64,000 nucleotides of DNA from Amycolatopsis rubida (GTDB lineage: Bacteria > Actinomycetota > Actinomycetes > Mycobacteriales > Pseudonocardiaceae). The notes under the pieces are model-generated. The model made no database searches and had not been told where the DNA came from. It saw only the letters and a list, made by a program, of their open reading frames with translations. Of the stretch, positions 36,570 through 45,526 are shown in pieces. Position 1 is the first letter of the stretch; the number at the start of each line of letters is the position of its first letter. Position numbers and translations under genes: made by a program. The stretch is taken from positions 310,001 to 374,000 of the forward strand of contig NZ_FOWC01000004.1 in NCBI RefSeq assembly GCF_900115345.1, in the 5' to 3' direction.

Positions 36570-37157
36570 GTGGCACAGGCACGGACGCCACGACGGGATC
36601 CCGAGCGCAAGGCGCGGATACTGGCCGCGTCGGCCGAGCTGATCTCGCGACACGGGTACCACGCTGTCGGGCTGGCCGAGATCGGCACCGCGGCAGGCAT
36701 CGTGAGTACCGGGATCTACCGGCACTTCCCGAGCAAGTCGGCGATCCTGGCCGCGCTGCTGGAGCAGGTGATGCAGCTGCTGGGCGCGACGGCCAGCGAG
36801 ATCGTCGCGACCGCACCCGACGACCGGACCGCGCTCGCCCGGCTCATCAGCCACCACGTCCAAGTCGCGATCCATGATCGGCGCGTCCTGCAGGTCTACC
36901 ATCTGGAGGCGCGAAGCCTCCCGGCCGAGAACCTGCGCAGGCTTCGCCGGGCGCAGCGCCATTACCTCGAGGACTGGGTCGCCGTGGTGATGCCGCTGCG
37001 GCCCGGTCTCGCCGACGGCGAGGCACGGGTGCTGGTCCACGCGGCGATCGGCAGCGTCCAGTCGATCCTGTTCCACGATTCCGGACTGACCGAACAGCAG
37101 CTGACCTGCCTGCTCAGCCATACCGCACACGCGTGTCTCGGGGTCGTGCCGAACTGA
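36570..37157 (+). CDS. TetR-family regulator, copy 1
   Basis: 195 residues from GTG 36570, six bp after AtuA. HTH at residues 15-60: ILAASAELISRHGYHAVGLA, EIGTAAGIVSTGIYRHFPSK. The ligand-binding domain is closely similar along its full length to the TetR encoded at 42737-43372 (shared VAIHDRR(V/I)LQVYH, EAR(S/N)LP, LRRLRRAQRHY, PLRPGLADGE, LVHAAIGS). Both are paralogues and likely recognise the palindrome found at 28341, 38197 and 43539. Effector is probably an acyl-CoA of the pathway (inference). Confidence 0.9.
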   Translation: MAQARTPRRDPERKARILAASAELISRHGYHAVGLAEIGTAAGIVSTGIYRHFPSKSAILAALLEQVMQLLGATASEIVATAPDDRTALARLISHHVQVAIHDRRVLQVYHLEARSLPAENLRRLRRAQRHYLEDWVAVVMPLRPGLADGEARVLVHAAIGSVQSILFHDSGLTEQQLTCLLSHTAHACLGVVPN

Positions 37158-37164
37158 CGCCGGG

Positions 37165-38196
37165 TCACGCCAGCAGCGCTTGTGCGACCGCGTCGAGGTC
37201 GTCGGGCAGTCCCTGCACCGCGATCGAGTCGATCACGGTGGATTCCCACCGCCCCAGGTCTTCGCGGATCTTGCGCGCGGGGCCGATGAGCGCGACGTCC
37301 TCGACGACGGCGGTGGGGATCGCGGAGGCCGCCGCGCGCTTTTCCCCGCGCAGGTACAGATCCTGCACCCGGGCAGCGAGTTCGGCGTGGCCCCGGCGGG
37401 CGAAGACGTCGTGGTGGAAGTTCGCGCCACGCGCGCCCATGCCGCCGAGATACCGCGCAAGGTCCGGCCGGACCCGGTCGGCGGCACGTTCGACGTCCCC
37501 GTCCACGACGACGGGCACGGTGGCGACAACCTCGAAGTTCTCGGGGCGACCGCCGGGCCGGCGCGCGAACCCGGCCGCCAGCGCCTGCCGGTAGCGCTCG
37601 TCGTCGTGGGGGCTGAAGAACATCGCGTGCCAGCCGTCGGCGATTTCGGCGGCGAGCGCGACATTGCGCGGGCCTTCGGCACCCAGCTGGATCGGCAGGC
37701 TGGGCCGGAGCGGGTGCAGGGACGAACGCAACGGCTTGCCGAGCCCGGTGCCGCCGGGGGACGGGAGCTGCTGGAACTCTCCGTCGTAGGTGAGCGGCCG
37801 TTCCCGGGCGAGCACCTGCTGGACCACGCCGACGTACTCCCGGGTCCGTGCCAGCGGCCGGGGAAAGGCGACACCGTGCCAGCCCTCGGACACCTGGGGC
37901 CCGGAGGCGCCGAGCCCGAGCACCACCCGTCCGCCGGAAAGGTGGTCGAGAGTCGCCGCGGCCATCGCGGTCGCGGCGGGGGTGCGAGCGGGAATCTGCG
38001 CGACCGCGGTGCCCAGCCGCACGCGCGTGGTGCGGGCCGCGCACCACGCGAGCGGGGTGAACACGTCCGACCCGTAGGCCTCGGCGAACCAGATGCCGTC
38101 GAAGCCGAGGTCCTCGATCCGCCTGACCCGCTCACCCCAGCGGGGCGGCGGACCGCTGAAGAACTGGCCGACGTTGATGCCTACCGGAAAGGTCAT
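37165..38196 (-). CDS. LLM-class (luciferase-like) flavin/F420-dependent oxidoreductase
   Basis: 343 residues from ATG 38196. TIM-barrel luciferase-like enzyme: FPVGINVGQFFSG, RIEDLGFDGIWFAEAYGSDV, VRLGTAVAQIPARTPAATAM, GRVVLGLGASGPQVSEGWHG. Family members reduce or mono-oxygenate small substrates with F420 or FMN. A GTG at 38214 would add six residues but lies inside the operator; no ribosome-binding site precedes either start, so the mRNA may be leaderless. Convergent with the TetR gene and divergent from the ligase operon. Confidence 0.85.
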   Translation of the reverse strand: MTFPVGINVGQFFSGPPPRWGERVRRIEDLGFDGIWFAEAYGSDVFTPLAWCAARTTRVRLGTAVAQIPARTPAATAMAAATLDHLSGGRVVLGLGASGPQVSEGWHGVAFPRPLARTREYVGVVQQVLARERPLTYDGEFQQLPSPGGTGLGKPLRSSLHPLRPSLPIQLGAEGPRNVALAAEIADGWHAMFFSPHDDERYRQALAAGFARRPGGRPENFEVVATVPVVVDGDVERAADRVRPDLARYLGGMGARGANFHHDVFARRGHAELAARVQDLYLRGEKRAAASAIPTAVVEDVALIGPARKIREDLGRWESTVIDSIAVQGLPDDLDAVAQALLA

Positions 38197-38216
38197 TAGT
38201 GCATTGTCATTCACTT
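38197..38216. promoter_or_regulatory. TetR-type operator, site 2
   Basis: On the minus strand AAGTGAATGACAATGCACTA, 17 of 20 identical to site 1. It abuts the LLM start codon and lies 123 bp upstream of the acyl-CoA ligase start, so it can block the LLM promoter and perhaps the divergent ligase operon. Confidence 0.65.
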
Positions 38217-38338
38217 TTTACGCGGGATCAACCTGCCACTATGGGGAAAATATGTGAACTGGTAGTTACTTAGGACTTGCGGTTGTGCCCGCGGAGTTGG
38301 ATGCTGTCGGTCATCGGGCAGGCAGCAAGGAGGCTGAC

Positions 38339-40012
38339 GTGGACCTGAACGGGAAGATCGATGTCACGACGTTGCGGGGCCGTCGTGCCGTGAACCGCTG
38401 GGAGCGGACCTCGGTCGGCGACGTGTTCGAGCGGCTGACGTGGAGCTACCCGGACAAGGTCGCGATCACCGGTCGCCAAGGGGCCTACGGCGAGGAGAGG
38501 TTCGCCTCGGTCACCTACCGGCAGGCCGACGAAATCGCGAACCAGCTCGCGCACGCGCTGGCGGCCCGCGGCCTCCGCCCCGGCGCCCGGGTCGTGCTGT
38601 TCTGCGAGAACTCGGTCGAGGCCTATCTCGCCAAGATCGGCATCGCGAAAGCCGGGATGGTCGCGATGCCCGTCAACCCCGCGTTGGCCGCGGACGTACT
38701 GGAGTACCTGGTTCGGCAGGCGGAGCCGGCGGCGGCGATCGTCGACGCCGAACTGTGGCCCCGCGCGGAAAGCGCCTTCGCCGCGACTGGTCTGGCGGTC
38801 GCGGCGACCGTCACCGTCGGCGGCGGCCCGGTCGCCGCGAGCCCGAGCTTCGGCGACTTCATCGAGGGACAGCCGAGCACCGAGCCGGTCGTCGAGATCC
38901 ACGGGGACGACATCTGGCAGCTGCTCTACACCTCGGGCACGACCGCCATGCCCAAGGGCGTCATGACCTCCCACAGCGCCAGCCATTTCGCGGCGCTGAA
39001 CTTCGCGGTCTCCCTCACCCGCGGGCTGCGGGTGGAGACGGAACTGAAGGTGCTGACCTCGCTGCCGATGATCTACCACGTCGGCGACCAGATCTTCTCC
39101 CTGTCGGCGTTCCTCGCCGGCGGTTCGCTGGTGCTGGGCCGCCGTCCGGCTCCGGACCAGATCGCCCTCGCGATCGAAGAAGAACGGCCGACCGCGGTGT
39201 GGGCTGGCTCCCCGCAGTTCGTCGCCGCGTTGACGGCCGAAGCGGACAAATCCGGTCGCGACCTGTCGAGCCTGACCGTCCTCGTCTACGGCTGGGGCGC
39301 GCTCGCCCCGGCGGTGTACGAGTACCTGCGAGGCAAAGCGCCAGGGCTGGTGGTACTGGGCATCTTCGGGCAGACCGAGGCGATCGCCTGTCACCGGTTC
39401 TGGCCCGCGAAGTGGCCGGAGGTCTACGAACGCACCGCGCCCGCCGTGAACTACGTCGGCGTGCCGAGCCCGCTGCTCGCCTCGGATGTCGTCGACGAGG
39501 CCGGCGAGTCGTTGCGCGACAAGCCGGACACCCCTGGCGAAGCCGTCTACCGAAGCCCGATCGTCACGGCCGGCTACTACCTCAACGAGGAGGCGACGCG
39601 AGAGGCGTTCCGCGGCGGCTGGTTCCACTCCGGCGACAGCGCCGCGGTGGACGCCGACGGTCTGCGCGTCATGGTCGACCGGTTCAAGGACATCGTGAAG
39701 TCGGGCGGGGAGAACGTGTCCAGCCTGCGGGTGGAGTCGGTGCTGCTGGGCCATCCCGCAGTCGAGAAGGCGGCGGTGATCGGTCTTCCGCACGAGCACT
39801 GGGGTGAGGCGGTGACGGCCGTCGTAGTGCTCCGGCCTGGGGCCGATGCGGACGAAGCGGCGATCATCGCGCACTGCCGGGCGTCGCTCGGCGGCTACGA
39901 GACGCCGAAGGCGGTCGTCTTCACCGACGCACTGCCCGAAACGGTTGGCGGCAAGATCCTCAAGTACAAGCTCCGCAGGCACCACGCGGACCTCTTCCGC
40001 GGCCAGGCCTGA
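38339..40012 (+). CDS. Acyl-CoA ligase (AMP-forming)
   Basis: 557 residues from GTG 38339, placed by AAGGAGG 5 bp upstream; an in-frame GTG at 38285 lacks this. ANL superfamily: P-loop LLYTSGTTAMPKGV, A5 FGQTEAIACH, A7 GWFHSGD, A10 GGKILKYKLR with the catalytic Lys. It activates a carboxylic acid to its CoA thioester via an acyl-adenylate. In this regulon it could activate the branched acid that enters the dehydrogenase-carboxylase route (the role of AtuH in Pseudomonas). First gene of a three-gene operon. Confidence 0.9.
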   Translation: MDLNGKIDVTTLRGRRAVNRWERTSVGDVFERLTWSYPDKVAITGRQGAYGEERFASVTYRQADEIANQLAHALAARGLRPGARVVLFCENSVEAYLAKIGIAKAGMVAMPVNPALAADVLEYLVRQAEPAAAIVDAELWPRAESAFAATGLAVAATVTVGGGPVAASPSFGDFIEGQPSTEPVVEIHGDDIWQLLYTSGTTAMPKGVMTSHSASHFAALNFAVSLTRGLRVETELKVLTSLPMIYHVGDQIFSLSAFLAGGSLVLGRRPAPDQIALAIEEERPTAVWAGSPQFVAALTAEADKSGRDLSSLTVLVYGWGALAPAVYEYLRGKAPGLVVLGIFGQTEAIACHRFWPAKWPEVYERTAPAVNYVGVPSPLLASDVVDEAGESLRDKPDTPGEAVYRSPIVTAGYYLNEEATREAFRGGWFHSGDSAAVDADGLRVMVDRFKDIVKSGGENVSSLRVESVLLGHPAVEKAAVIGLPHEHWGEAVTAVVVLRPGADADEAAIIAHCRASLGGYETPKAVVFTDALPETVGGKILKYKLRRHHADLFRGQA

Positions 40013-40042
40013 CCGACCGCGACGACAAGGAGCGATGCTGAC

Positions 40043-41938
40043 GTGGGTGGCTACGACGAGGTCTATGCGGCGAGCGTGGCGGACCGGGAGGGGTTCTGGC
40101 TCGCCGCCGCCGAAGCGCTGGACTGGCACCGCACCCCCACCAGGGCGCTCGACGACGGGCGCCCGCCGTTCTACCGCTGGTTCCCCGACGGTGAGCTGAA
40201 CGTCGCGCACAACGCGCTCGACCGGCACGTCGCGGCCGGCCGGGGCGAGCAGGCGGCGCTGGTCTACGACTCCCCCGTGACGGGCACCCGGCTCACTTAT
40301 ACCTACGCGAGGCTGACCCAGGAGGTGGCGGCTTTCGCCGGAGTATTGCGCGGTCTCGGCGTGGTCGCCGGCGATCGGGTCGTGGTGTACCTGCCGATGG
40401 TCCCGGAGGCGGTGATCGCCATGCTCGCGTGCGCGAGGATCGGCGCGGTGCATTCCGTCGTGTTCGGCGGGTTCGCGGCCAACGAGCTCGCGGTCCGGAT
40501 CGACGACGCCACCCCGAAAGTCGTCGTCTCCGCGTCCTGCGGCATTGAAGGCAAGCGGGTCATCGAGTACAAACCGTTGCTGGATCGCGCGCTCGAACTC
40601 GCCACGCACCGGCCCGGCAACTGCGTGATTCTTCAACGGCCGCAAGCGAAAGCCACACTGGGGCCCGGAGACCTCGACTGGGCCGAGGCCGTGGCGAGCG
40701 CGGCACCGGCGGACCCGGTGCCGGTGAAGAGCACCGACCCGCTCTACGTGCTCTACACCTCGGGCACGACCGGCAAGCCCAAGGGCGTGGTCCGGGACTC
40801 CGGCGGCTATGCCACCGCGCTGGCGTGGTCGATGCCCAACGTCTACGACGTCGGACCCGGGCAGACGATCTTCACCGCGTCCGACGTCGGCTGGGTGGTC
40901 GGGCACTCCTACATCGTCTACGCGCCGCTGCTGGCCGGTGCGACGACGGTCCTCTACGAGGGCAAGCCGGTCGGCACGCCGGACGCGGGCCAGTTCTGGC
41001 GGGTATGCGCCGAAAACGGGGTGCGGTCCCTGTTCACCGCGCCGACCGCCTTCCGTGCGCTCCGGAAGGAGGACCCGGAGGGCGAGTACGCCCGCCAGCA
41101 CGATCTGTCCGGGCTGCGCTATCTGTTCCTCGCCGGGGAAAGACTCGACCCGGAGACCTACCACTGGGCTTCGGAGCTGCTGGAGATCCCCGTCATCGAC
41201 CACTGGTGGCAGACCGAGACGGGCTGGCCGATCGTGGCCGACCCGGCGGGCATCGAGCTGCTGCCGGTCAAGCCCGGTTCGCCGACAAAACCCTTGCCAG
41301 GATGGGACATCCGGGTGCTGGACGCCAACGGGGCGCAGGTTCCGGCCGGCCAGGACGGGGCCATCGTCGCCAAGCTGCCCTTGCCCCCTGGTGCTTTTTC
41401 GACGCTGTGGAACGACGACGGACGGTTCGTCGACTCGTACCTGGCGGCGTTCGAGGGCTATTACCTCACCGGCGACGGCGGGCGGATCGACAAGGACGGC
41501 TACGTGTTCGTCATGGGACGCACCGACGACGTCATCAACGTCGCCGGGCACCGCCTGTCCACCGGGGGCATGGAAGAGATCCTCGCCATGCATCCCGACG
41601 TCGCCGAATGCGCGGTGATCGGCGTGGCCGACGCGCTGAAGGGACAGCTCCCGCGCGGGTTCGTGGTGCTCAAGGCCGGGGTCGACGACTCCGCCGAGGG
41701 CTACGGCGCCGGTCTGCGAAAGGAACTGGTGGCACTGGTGCGGGACCGGCTCGGCGCGGTGGCGTCGCTCAAGGAGATCGACATCGTGCCGGCCCTGCCC
41801 AAGACGCGCTCCGGCAAGATCCTGCGCAAGACGATGCGCGGCATCGCCGACGGCCTCGACGAGCCGGTGCCGTCCACGATCGAAGACCGGAGCGTGCTCG
41901 ACGCGCTGCGAGCCGTTCTCCGCGGGGATACCCGATGA
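40043..41938 (+). CDS. Acetyl-/propionyl-CoA synthetase-like AMP-forming ligase
   Basis: 631 residues. It follows the acetyl-CoA/propionyl-CoA synthetase layout: FWLAAAEALDW near the start, VHSVVFGGFAANELAVRIDD, VLYTSGTTGKPKGVVRD, DHWWQTETGWP, TLPKTRSGK-like PALPKTRSGKILRKTMR with the acetylatable Lys. The W of WWQTETG normally limits the pocket to short acids, so propionate, butyrate or isobutyrate are more likely than long acids. It may recycle short acids released by the pathway. Starts with GTG; the stop overlaps the next ATG. Confidence 0.88.
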   Translation: MGGYDEVYAASVADREGFWLAAAEALDWHRTPTRALDDGRPPFYRWFPDGELNVAHNALDRHVAAGRGEQAALVYDSPVTGTRLTYTYARLTQEVAAFAGVLRGLGVVAGDRVVVYLPMVPEAVIAMLACARIGAVHSVVFGGFAANELAVRIDDATPKVVVSASCGIEGKRVIEYKPLLDRALELATHRPGNCVILQRPQAKATLGPGDLDWAEAVASAAPADPVPVKSTDPLYVLYTSGTTGKPKGVVRDSGGYATALAWSMPNVYDVGPGQTIFTASDVGWVVGHSYIVYAPLLAGATTVLYEGKPVGTPDAGQFWRVCAENGVRSLFTAPTAFRALRKEDPEGEYARQHDLSGLRYLFLAGERLDPETYHWASELLEIPVIDHWWQTETGWPIVADPAGIELLPVKPGSPTKPLPGWDIRVLDANGAQVPAGQDGAIVAKLPLPPGAFSTLWNDDGRFVDSYLAAFEGYYLTGDGGRIDKDGYVFVMGRTDDVINVAGHRLSTGGMEEILAMHPDVAECAVIGVADALKGQLPRGFVVLKAGVDDSAEGYGAGLRKELVALVRDRLGAVASLKEIDIVPALPKTRSGKILRKTMRGIADGLDEPVPSTIEDRSVLDALRAVLRGDTR

Positions 41939-42735
41939 TCCCCGACACGACACACCGCCTGGTGGAACTGACCGTCCAGGACTCGATCGCCGTCGTGACA
42001 CTGAACCGGCCGGACAGCCTCAACGCGTTGTCCGACGAGTTGCTCGGTGACCTCGAAACCACACTCGACCGCATCGACACCCACGTCTCCTGCCGCGCGA
42101 TCGTCATCACCGGCAACGGACGGGCTTTCTGCGCCGGCGCGGATCTGCGGCAGCTGCTCGGCCGGCTGGACGGCGACGCGGAGAAGATCCTTTCGTTCGT
42201 GCGGCGGGCCGGGAAAGTGTTCAGTCGTCTCGAAAACTCACCGCTGCCGGTGGTCGCCGCGGTGCACGGGCACGCCGTCGCGGGCGGGTTCGAGCTGGCG
42301 CTGGCCGCCGATGTCGTGATCGCGGCCGAGGGAGCGCTGCTCGGTGACGGGCACCTGCGCTACGGCGTTCTCCCGGGCGGCGGGGGCACGGTCCGGCTGG
42401 AACGCAAGGTTCCCGCGAACGTCGCCCGCCGCCTGCTGCTCACCGGTGATCTCGAACCGGCGGAACGCTTTCGCGACTGGGGGCTGATCGACGAGATCGT
42501 GCCCGCCGAGCGGCTTCTGGACACCGCGCTGGCCCTCGCGCGGCGATGCGCCCGACGGAGTTCGCTGGGACTGGCCGAGTGCAAACGCGTGGCGAACGCG
42601 GCCAGGGACCTGCCCACGGCCGAGGCGCTCGAGTTCGAGTTCGACACCTTCGCGCGCTACAGCCGCTCCCACGACCTCAGGGAAGGGCTGACGGCGTTCC
42701 ACGAGCGGCGCGCACCTCGCTTCGCGGGCCGGTGA
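41935..42735 (+). CDS. Enoyl-CoA hydratase/isomerase, second copy
   Basis: 266-residue crotonase-fold protein, coupled to the ligase by an ATGA overlap. Oxyanion-hole segments are AFCAGADLRQL and HGHAVAGGFELALAADVVIA. The later part has LRYGVLPGGGGTVRLERKV in place of the usual GxxPGxGGTQRL, retaining the general fold. It differs clearly from the hydratase at 33211, so it is not a recent duplicate. Likely a further step of acyl-CoA breakdown in the same regulon. Confidence 0.85.
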   Translation: MIPDTTHRLVELTVQDSIAVVTLNRPDSLNALSDELLGDLETTLDRIDTHVSCRAIVITGNGRAFCAGADLRQLLGRLDGDAEKILSFVRRAGKVFSRLENSPLPVVAAVHGHAVAGGFELALAADVVIAAEGALLGDGHLRYGVLPGGGGTVRLERKVPANVARRLLLTGDLEPAERFRDWGLIDEIVPAERLLDTALALARRCARRSSLGLAECKRVANAARDLPTAEALEFEFDTFARYSRSHDLREGLTAFHERRAPRFAGR

Positions 42736-42736
42736 G

Positions 42737-43372
42737 TCAGGCTCCCTGCTCGTCGTGCCATTCCTCGGCGGGCTCGACGAGGTGCGCCGCGGGGGCCGCG
42801 TCGACTCCGAGGCACGCGTGGGCGGTGCCGGTCAGCAACTCCGTCAGCTGTGGCTCCGGCAGTCCGGAGTTGTAGAACAGGATGGACTGGATGCTGCCGA
42901 TCGCCGCGTGGACCAGCACCCGGATCTCGCCGTCGGCCAGGCCTGGGCGCAACGGCGCCACCGCGGCGACCCATTCCTCGATGTAGTGGCGCTGCGCACG
43001 GCGCAGGCGGCGCAGGTCGTTCTCCGGCAGGTTGCGGGCTTCCCGGTGGTACACCTGCAGGATCCGACGGTCGTGAATGGCCACTCTCGCGTGGTTGGCG
43101 ATCAGCTCGCTCACCGCGAGCCGATCGTCGCCCGCTTTGTCCACGATGGTCGAAGCCGCGTGCGAGAGCTGGTCCATGACCTGCTCAAGCAGGTCCGCGA
43201 GAATCGCGGACTTGCTGTCGAAGTGCCGGTATATCCCGGATCCCACGATGCCCGCGGCCCGGCCGATATCGGCCATGCCCACGGTGTGATAGCCGTTTCG
43301 CGAGATCAGCTCGGCCGCCGCGGTCAAGATCAGCGCCTTCCTCGCGGGATCGCGCCGCCGCGCTTCCTTCAC
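42737..43372 (-). CDS. TetR-family regulator, copy 2
   Basis: 211 residues from GTG 43372 with AGGAGG 5 bp upstream. HTH: LILTAAAELISRNGYHTVGM, ADIGRAAGIVGSGIYRHFDS. Paralogue of the TetR at 36570; it has an extra 15-residue acidic tail (PAEEWHDEQGA). It is convergent with the second hydratase gene, ending 1 bp after it, and divergent from the secreted hydrolase gene with operator site 3 between them. Probably one repressor is tuned to an early and the other to a late intermediate (inference). Confidence 0.9.
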   Translation of the reverse strand: MKEARRRDPARKALILTAAAELISRNGYHTVGMADIGRAAGIVGSGIYRHFDSKSAILADLLEQVMDQLSHAASTIVDKAGDDRLAVSELIANHARVAIHDRRILQVYHREARNLPENDLRRLRRAQRHYIEEWVAAVAPLRPGLADGEIRVLVHAAIGSIQSILFYNSGLPEPQLTELLTGTAHACLGVDAAPAAHLVEPAEEWHDEQGA

Positions 43373-43538
43373 CGGTACCTCCTGACGGTCGTTGCCCTCG
43401 ATGCTACCGCTGACGCCCCGCGAAGACGCCGTGCGCGGCCGGGCAAGCCCCGCGGCGAGCGGGTTCCGCGCTTTCCGGACGCAAAATAACCCGTTCATGT
43501 GAGGACACGTCGGGTTCCACGTGGTAGCTTCAGCTGGC

Positions 43539-43558
43539 TAGTGAACGTCTAATCACTA
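43539..43558. promoter_or_regulatory. TetR-type operator, site 3
   Basis: TAGTGAACGTCTAATCACTA, matching site 1 at 14 of 20 positions including both outer TAGTGAA / CACTA arms. It lies 79 bp upstream of the secreted hydrolase and 167 bp upstream of the second TetR gene. Confidence 0.55.
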
Positions 43559-43585
43559 ACTCGACTGGGCTGCCGAGCATAGATA

Positions 43586-43610
43586 CCCGCCCTGGCGGGC
43601 GAGTTTCTTT
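43586..43610 (+). promoter_or_regulatory. Leader hairpin followed by T-rich tract
   Basis: CCCGC-CCTG-GCGGG and then GAGTTTCTTT, in the 5' leader of the hydrolase gene. The stem is only 5 bp, so it is a weak attenuator or stability element at best. Confidence 0.3.
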
Positions 43611-43636
43611 CAAGCTGCCCACATTTCGGGACGACA

Positions 43637-44983
43637 ATGAGGTCAACCTTGGCTGCTTTAAAGAATCTTCGTTCACAAAATGTGTTCCGGCGGGTGGTGA
43701 CGCTGGCCGGCGGACTGCTGCTCGGCGCGAGCGCCGCCGTAGCTCCGGCCGGCGCGGCGGAACCTGCCGCCACCACTTGCCAGAACGTCGCGGTGCCGGT
43801 CACCGCGGCCGGGCAGGCGGCCACGATCGCCGGCACGCTGTGCACTCCGCCTGGTGCCACGACGGTGCAGATACTCGTTCACGGCTGGTCGTACGCGCGG
43901 TACTACTGGGACGCGCCCTACGAGCCCGACACTTACTCCTACGTGCGTGCGGCGAACAAGCGCGGCTACGCCACCCTGAACATCGACCGGCTCGGTGACG
44001 GCCAGTCCACCCGGCCGTTGAGCGCCTTCGACAACTTCTACGCCGATGTCAGTACCGTCCACCAGGTCATCACGGCCTTGCGGGACGGCAGGCTCGGCAC
44101 CCCGTTCAGCAAGGTGATCGAGGTCGGGCACAGCCTTGGCGGCATCGTCACGATGACCGAAGCGGGCCTGTACAAAGACGTCGACGCCATCATGCCGACG
44201 GCGATCGCCCATTCCCTCAACTACGTCAACGTCGTCAGCAAGATCATCGCCGACGACTACCCGGCGGCGCTCGATCCGAAGTTCGCCGCGGCCGGGCTCG
44301 ATCCCGCCTACCTGACCAGTTATCCGGGCACTCGCGGCGGGTTCTATCTCGGCTCCCCCTCCTCGACCGATCCCGGCGTGGTCGCGAAGGACGAGCAGCT
44401 CAAGGACACCGGCAATCTCGTGGAGCTGGCCACTCTGGCGGGCTACAACGTCCTGAACGTCGACCGCACGCTGAACATCCCGGTCTACACCGTCGTCGGG
44501 CAGCACGACCCGTTCATCTGCGGGCTGCTGGGGCCGAGCTGCTCGGACTCCAAGGCGCTGGCCGATTTCGAACGCCCGTTCTACGGTCCGCAGGCGACGG
44601 TCGTCGCGGACGTCGTGCCGAACACCGCCCACGATCTGCAGCTGGAGAAGAGCGCACCGGAGAGCAACGCACGCATGCTCGACTTCGCCGACAAGTATGT
44701 CGGGGCGGGCAACGCCGTGCGGAACACCGCCCCCGGCGCGGCGGCCGCGACGGCCGTTCCGCAAGCCCCGGCGCCCAGCCTCGCCGCGAAGGCGGTCAAC
44801 GCGACGGTCGTCCAAGCCGTCGTGCCGGCTGTCGCGCTTCTGCAGCGGGCGAGCAACGTCGTCCCTGGGATCGGCGACAACAAGGATCCGATTCCGGGCA
44901 TGGCACAGGCACTGTCCACGATCGGCAATCTGACCGACTCGCTGGTGGGGACCTTCCCCGAGGGGGTCATCGCCGGGACCTGA
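43637..44983 (+). CDS. Secreted alpha/beta-hydrolase (esterase/lipase)
   Basis: 448 residues. Residues 1-40 form a Sec signal (FRRVVTLAGGLLLGASAAVA then PAGAAEPA). The catalytic domain has ILVHGWSYARYYWD near the oxyanion hole and the nucleophile elbow GHSLGG around residue 178. A late Asp (VVGQHDPF) and His (VPNTAHDLQ) complete a likely triad. An Ala/Pro-rich tail follows. The operator upstream matches those of the acyl-CoA catabolic operons, so it probably releases the pathway substrate from an ester outside the cell (inference). Confidence 0.85.
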   Translation: MRSTLAALKNLRSQNVFRRVVTLAGGLLLGASAAVAPAGAAEPAATTCQNVAVPVTAAGQAATIAGTLCTPPGATTVQILVHGWSYARYYWDAPYEPDTYSYVRAANKRGYATLNIDRLGDGQSTRPLSAFDNFYADVSTVHQVITALRDGRLGTPFSKVIEVGHSLGGIVTMTEAGLYKDVDAIMPTAIAHSLNYVNVVSKIIADDYPAALDPKFAAAGLDPAYLTSYPGTRGGFYLGSPSSTDPGVVAKDEQLKDTGNLVELATLAGYNVLNVDRTLNIPVYTVVGQHDPFICGLLGPSCSDSKALADFERPFYGPQATVVADVVPNTAHDLQLEKSAPESNARMLDFADKYVGAGNAVRNTAPGAAAATAVPQAPAPSLAAKAVNATVVQAVVPAVALLQRASNVVPGIGDNKDPIPGMAQALSTIGNLTDSLVGTFPEGVIAGT

Positions 44984-44993
44984 CGCGACCGGG

Positions 44994-45023
44994 GCCGCGC
45001 GCCGGCATGCTCCGGCGCGCGGC
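44994..45023 (+). terminator. 12-bp perfect hairpin after the hydrolase gene
   Basis: GCCGCGCGCCGG (44994-45005), loop CATGCT, CCGGCGCGCGGC (45012-45023), beginning 11 bp after the stop. No T-run; a GC-rich terminator that may also serve the convergent monooxygenase operon. Confidence 0.7.
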
Positions 45024-45189
45024 TCGTCGGTCGTGGTCAGCAGTGCTGGACAAAGCACAGCGGGAGGCCGCTGCCGGACGCAGCTCCGCCGGCGCCGGTT
45101 CTCGTCGGATCCGTCCGCCGCGGCTCACCACGGCCCGGCCGTGAAGTGCTGTGCCGGGTCAAGCCGTTGCCGACAACGGGAAAACTCGC

Positions 45190-45480
45190 TCAGTCAAGAG
45201 TTTCCAGTGTCGTGACGCTGCGGTCGGCGAGGTTCGGGATGGCCTCGCCGAGAACGTACTTGCGAAAGGGCTCGCCTGCCTTGTGGTCGTCGTAGCCCGA
45301 CGCGTCGACGTACTTCTCGTACAGCACGAAGGTATCCGGGTCTTCCGCGCTGACGTGGGCCTGGAATTCGAGCGACTTCTCCTCCCGCCGGTTCAACGGG
45401 GCGACGGTGCGGAGGATGTCGCGGATGCGCTCGGCCTGGCCGGGCTTGGCCTTCCAGGTCGCGATCACCACGAACGCCAT
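45190..45480 (-). CDS. ABM-domain protein (putative quinol monooxygenase), copy 2
   Basis: 96 residues of the antibiotic-biosynthesis-monooxygenase ferredoxin-like fold: VVIATWKAKPGQAERIRDIL, DTFVLYEKYVDASGYDDHKA. Small dimers of this fold oxidise quinols or act as dioxygen-handling or chaperone-like partners, without a cofactor. Last gene of the diiron monooxygenase operon. Similar in length and plan to the protein at 48702-48998 but clearly diverged from it. Confidence 0.8.
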   Translation of the reverse strand: MAFVVIATWKAKPGQAERIRDILRTVAPLNRREEKSLEFQAHVSAEDPDTFVLYEKYVDASGYDDHKAGEPFRKYVLGEAIPNLADRSVTTLETLD

Positions 45481-45526
45481 GACGTGTTCTCCTGCTCATG
45501 AGTCGGCGAATACGGAAACGAGGGGA

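Noticed and set aside
38270..42001. 1243-codon open frame on the minus strand
   Set aside because: Shadow of the two CoA ligase genes, whose motifs are complete on the plus strand.
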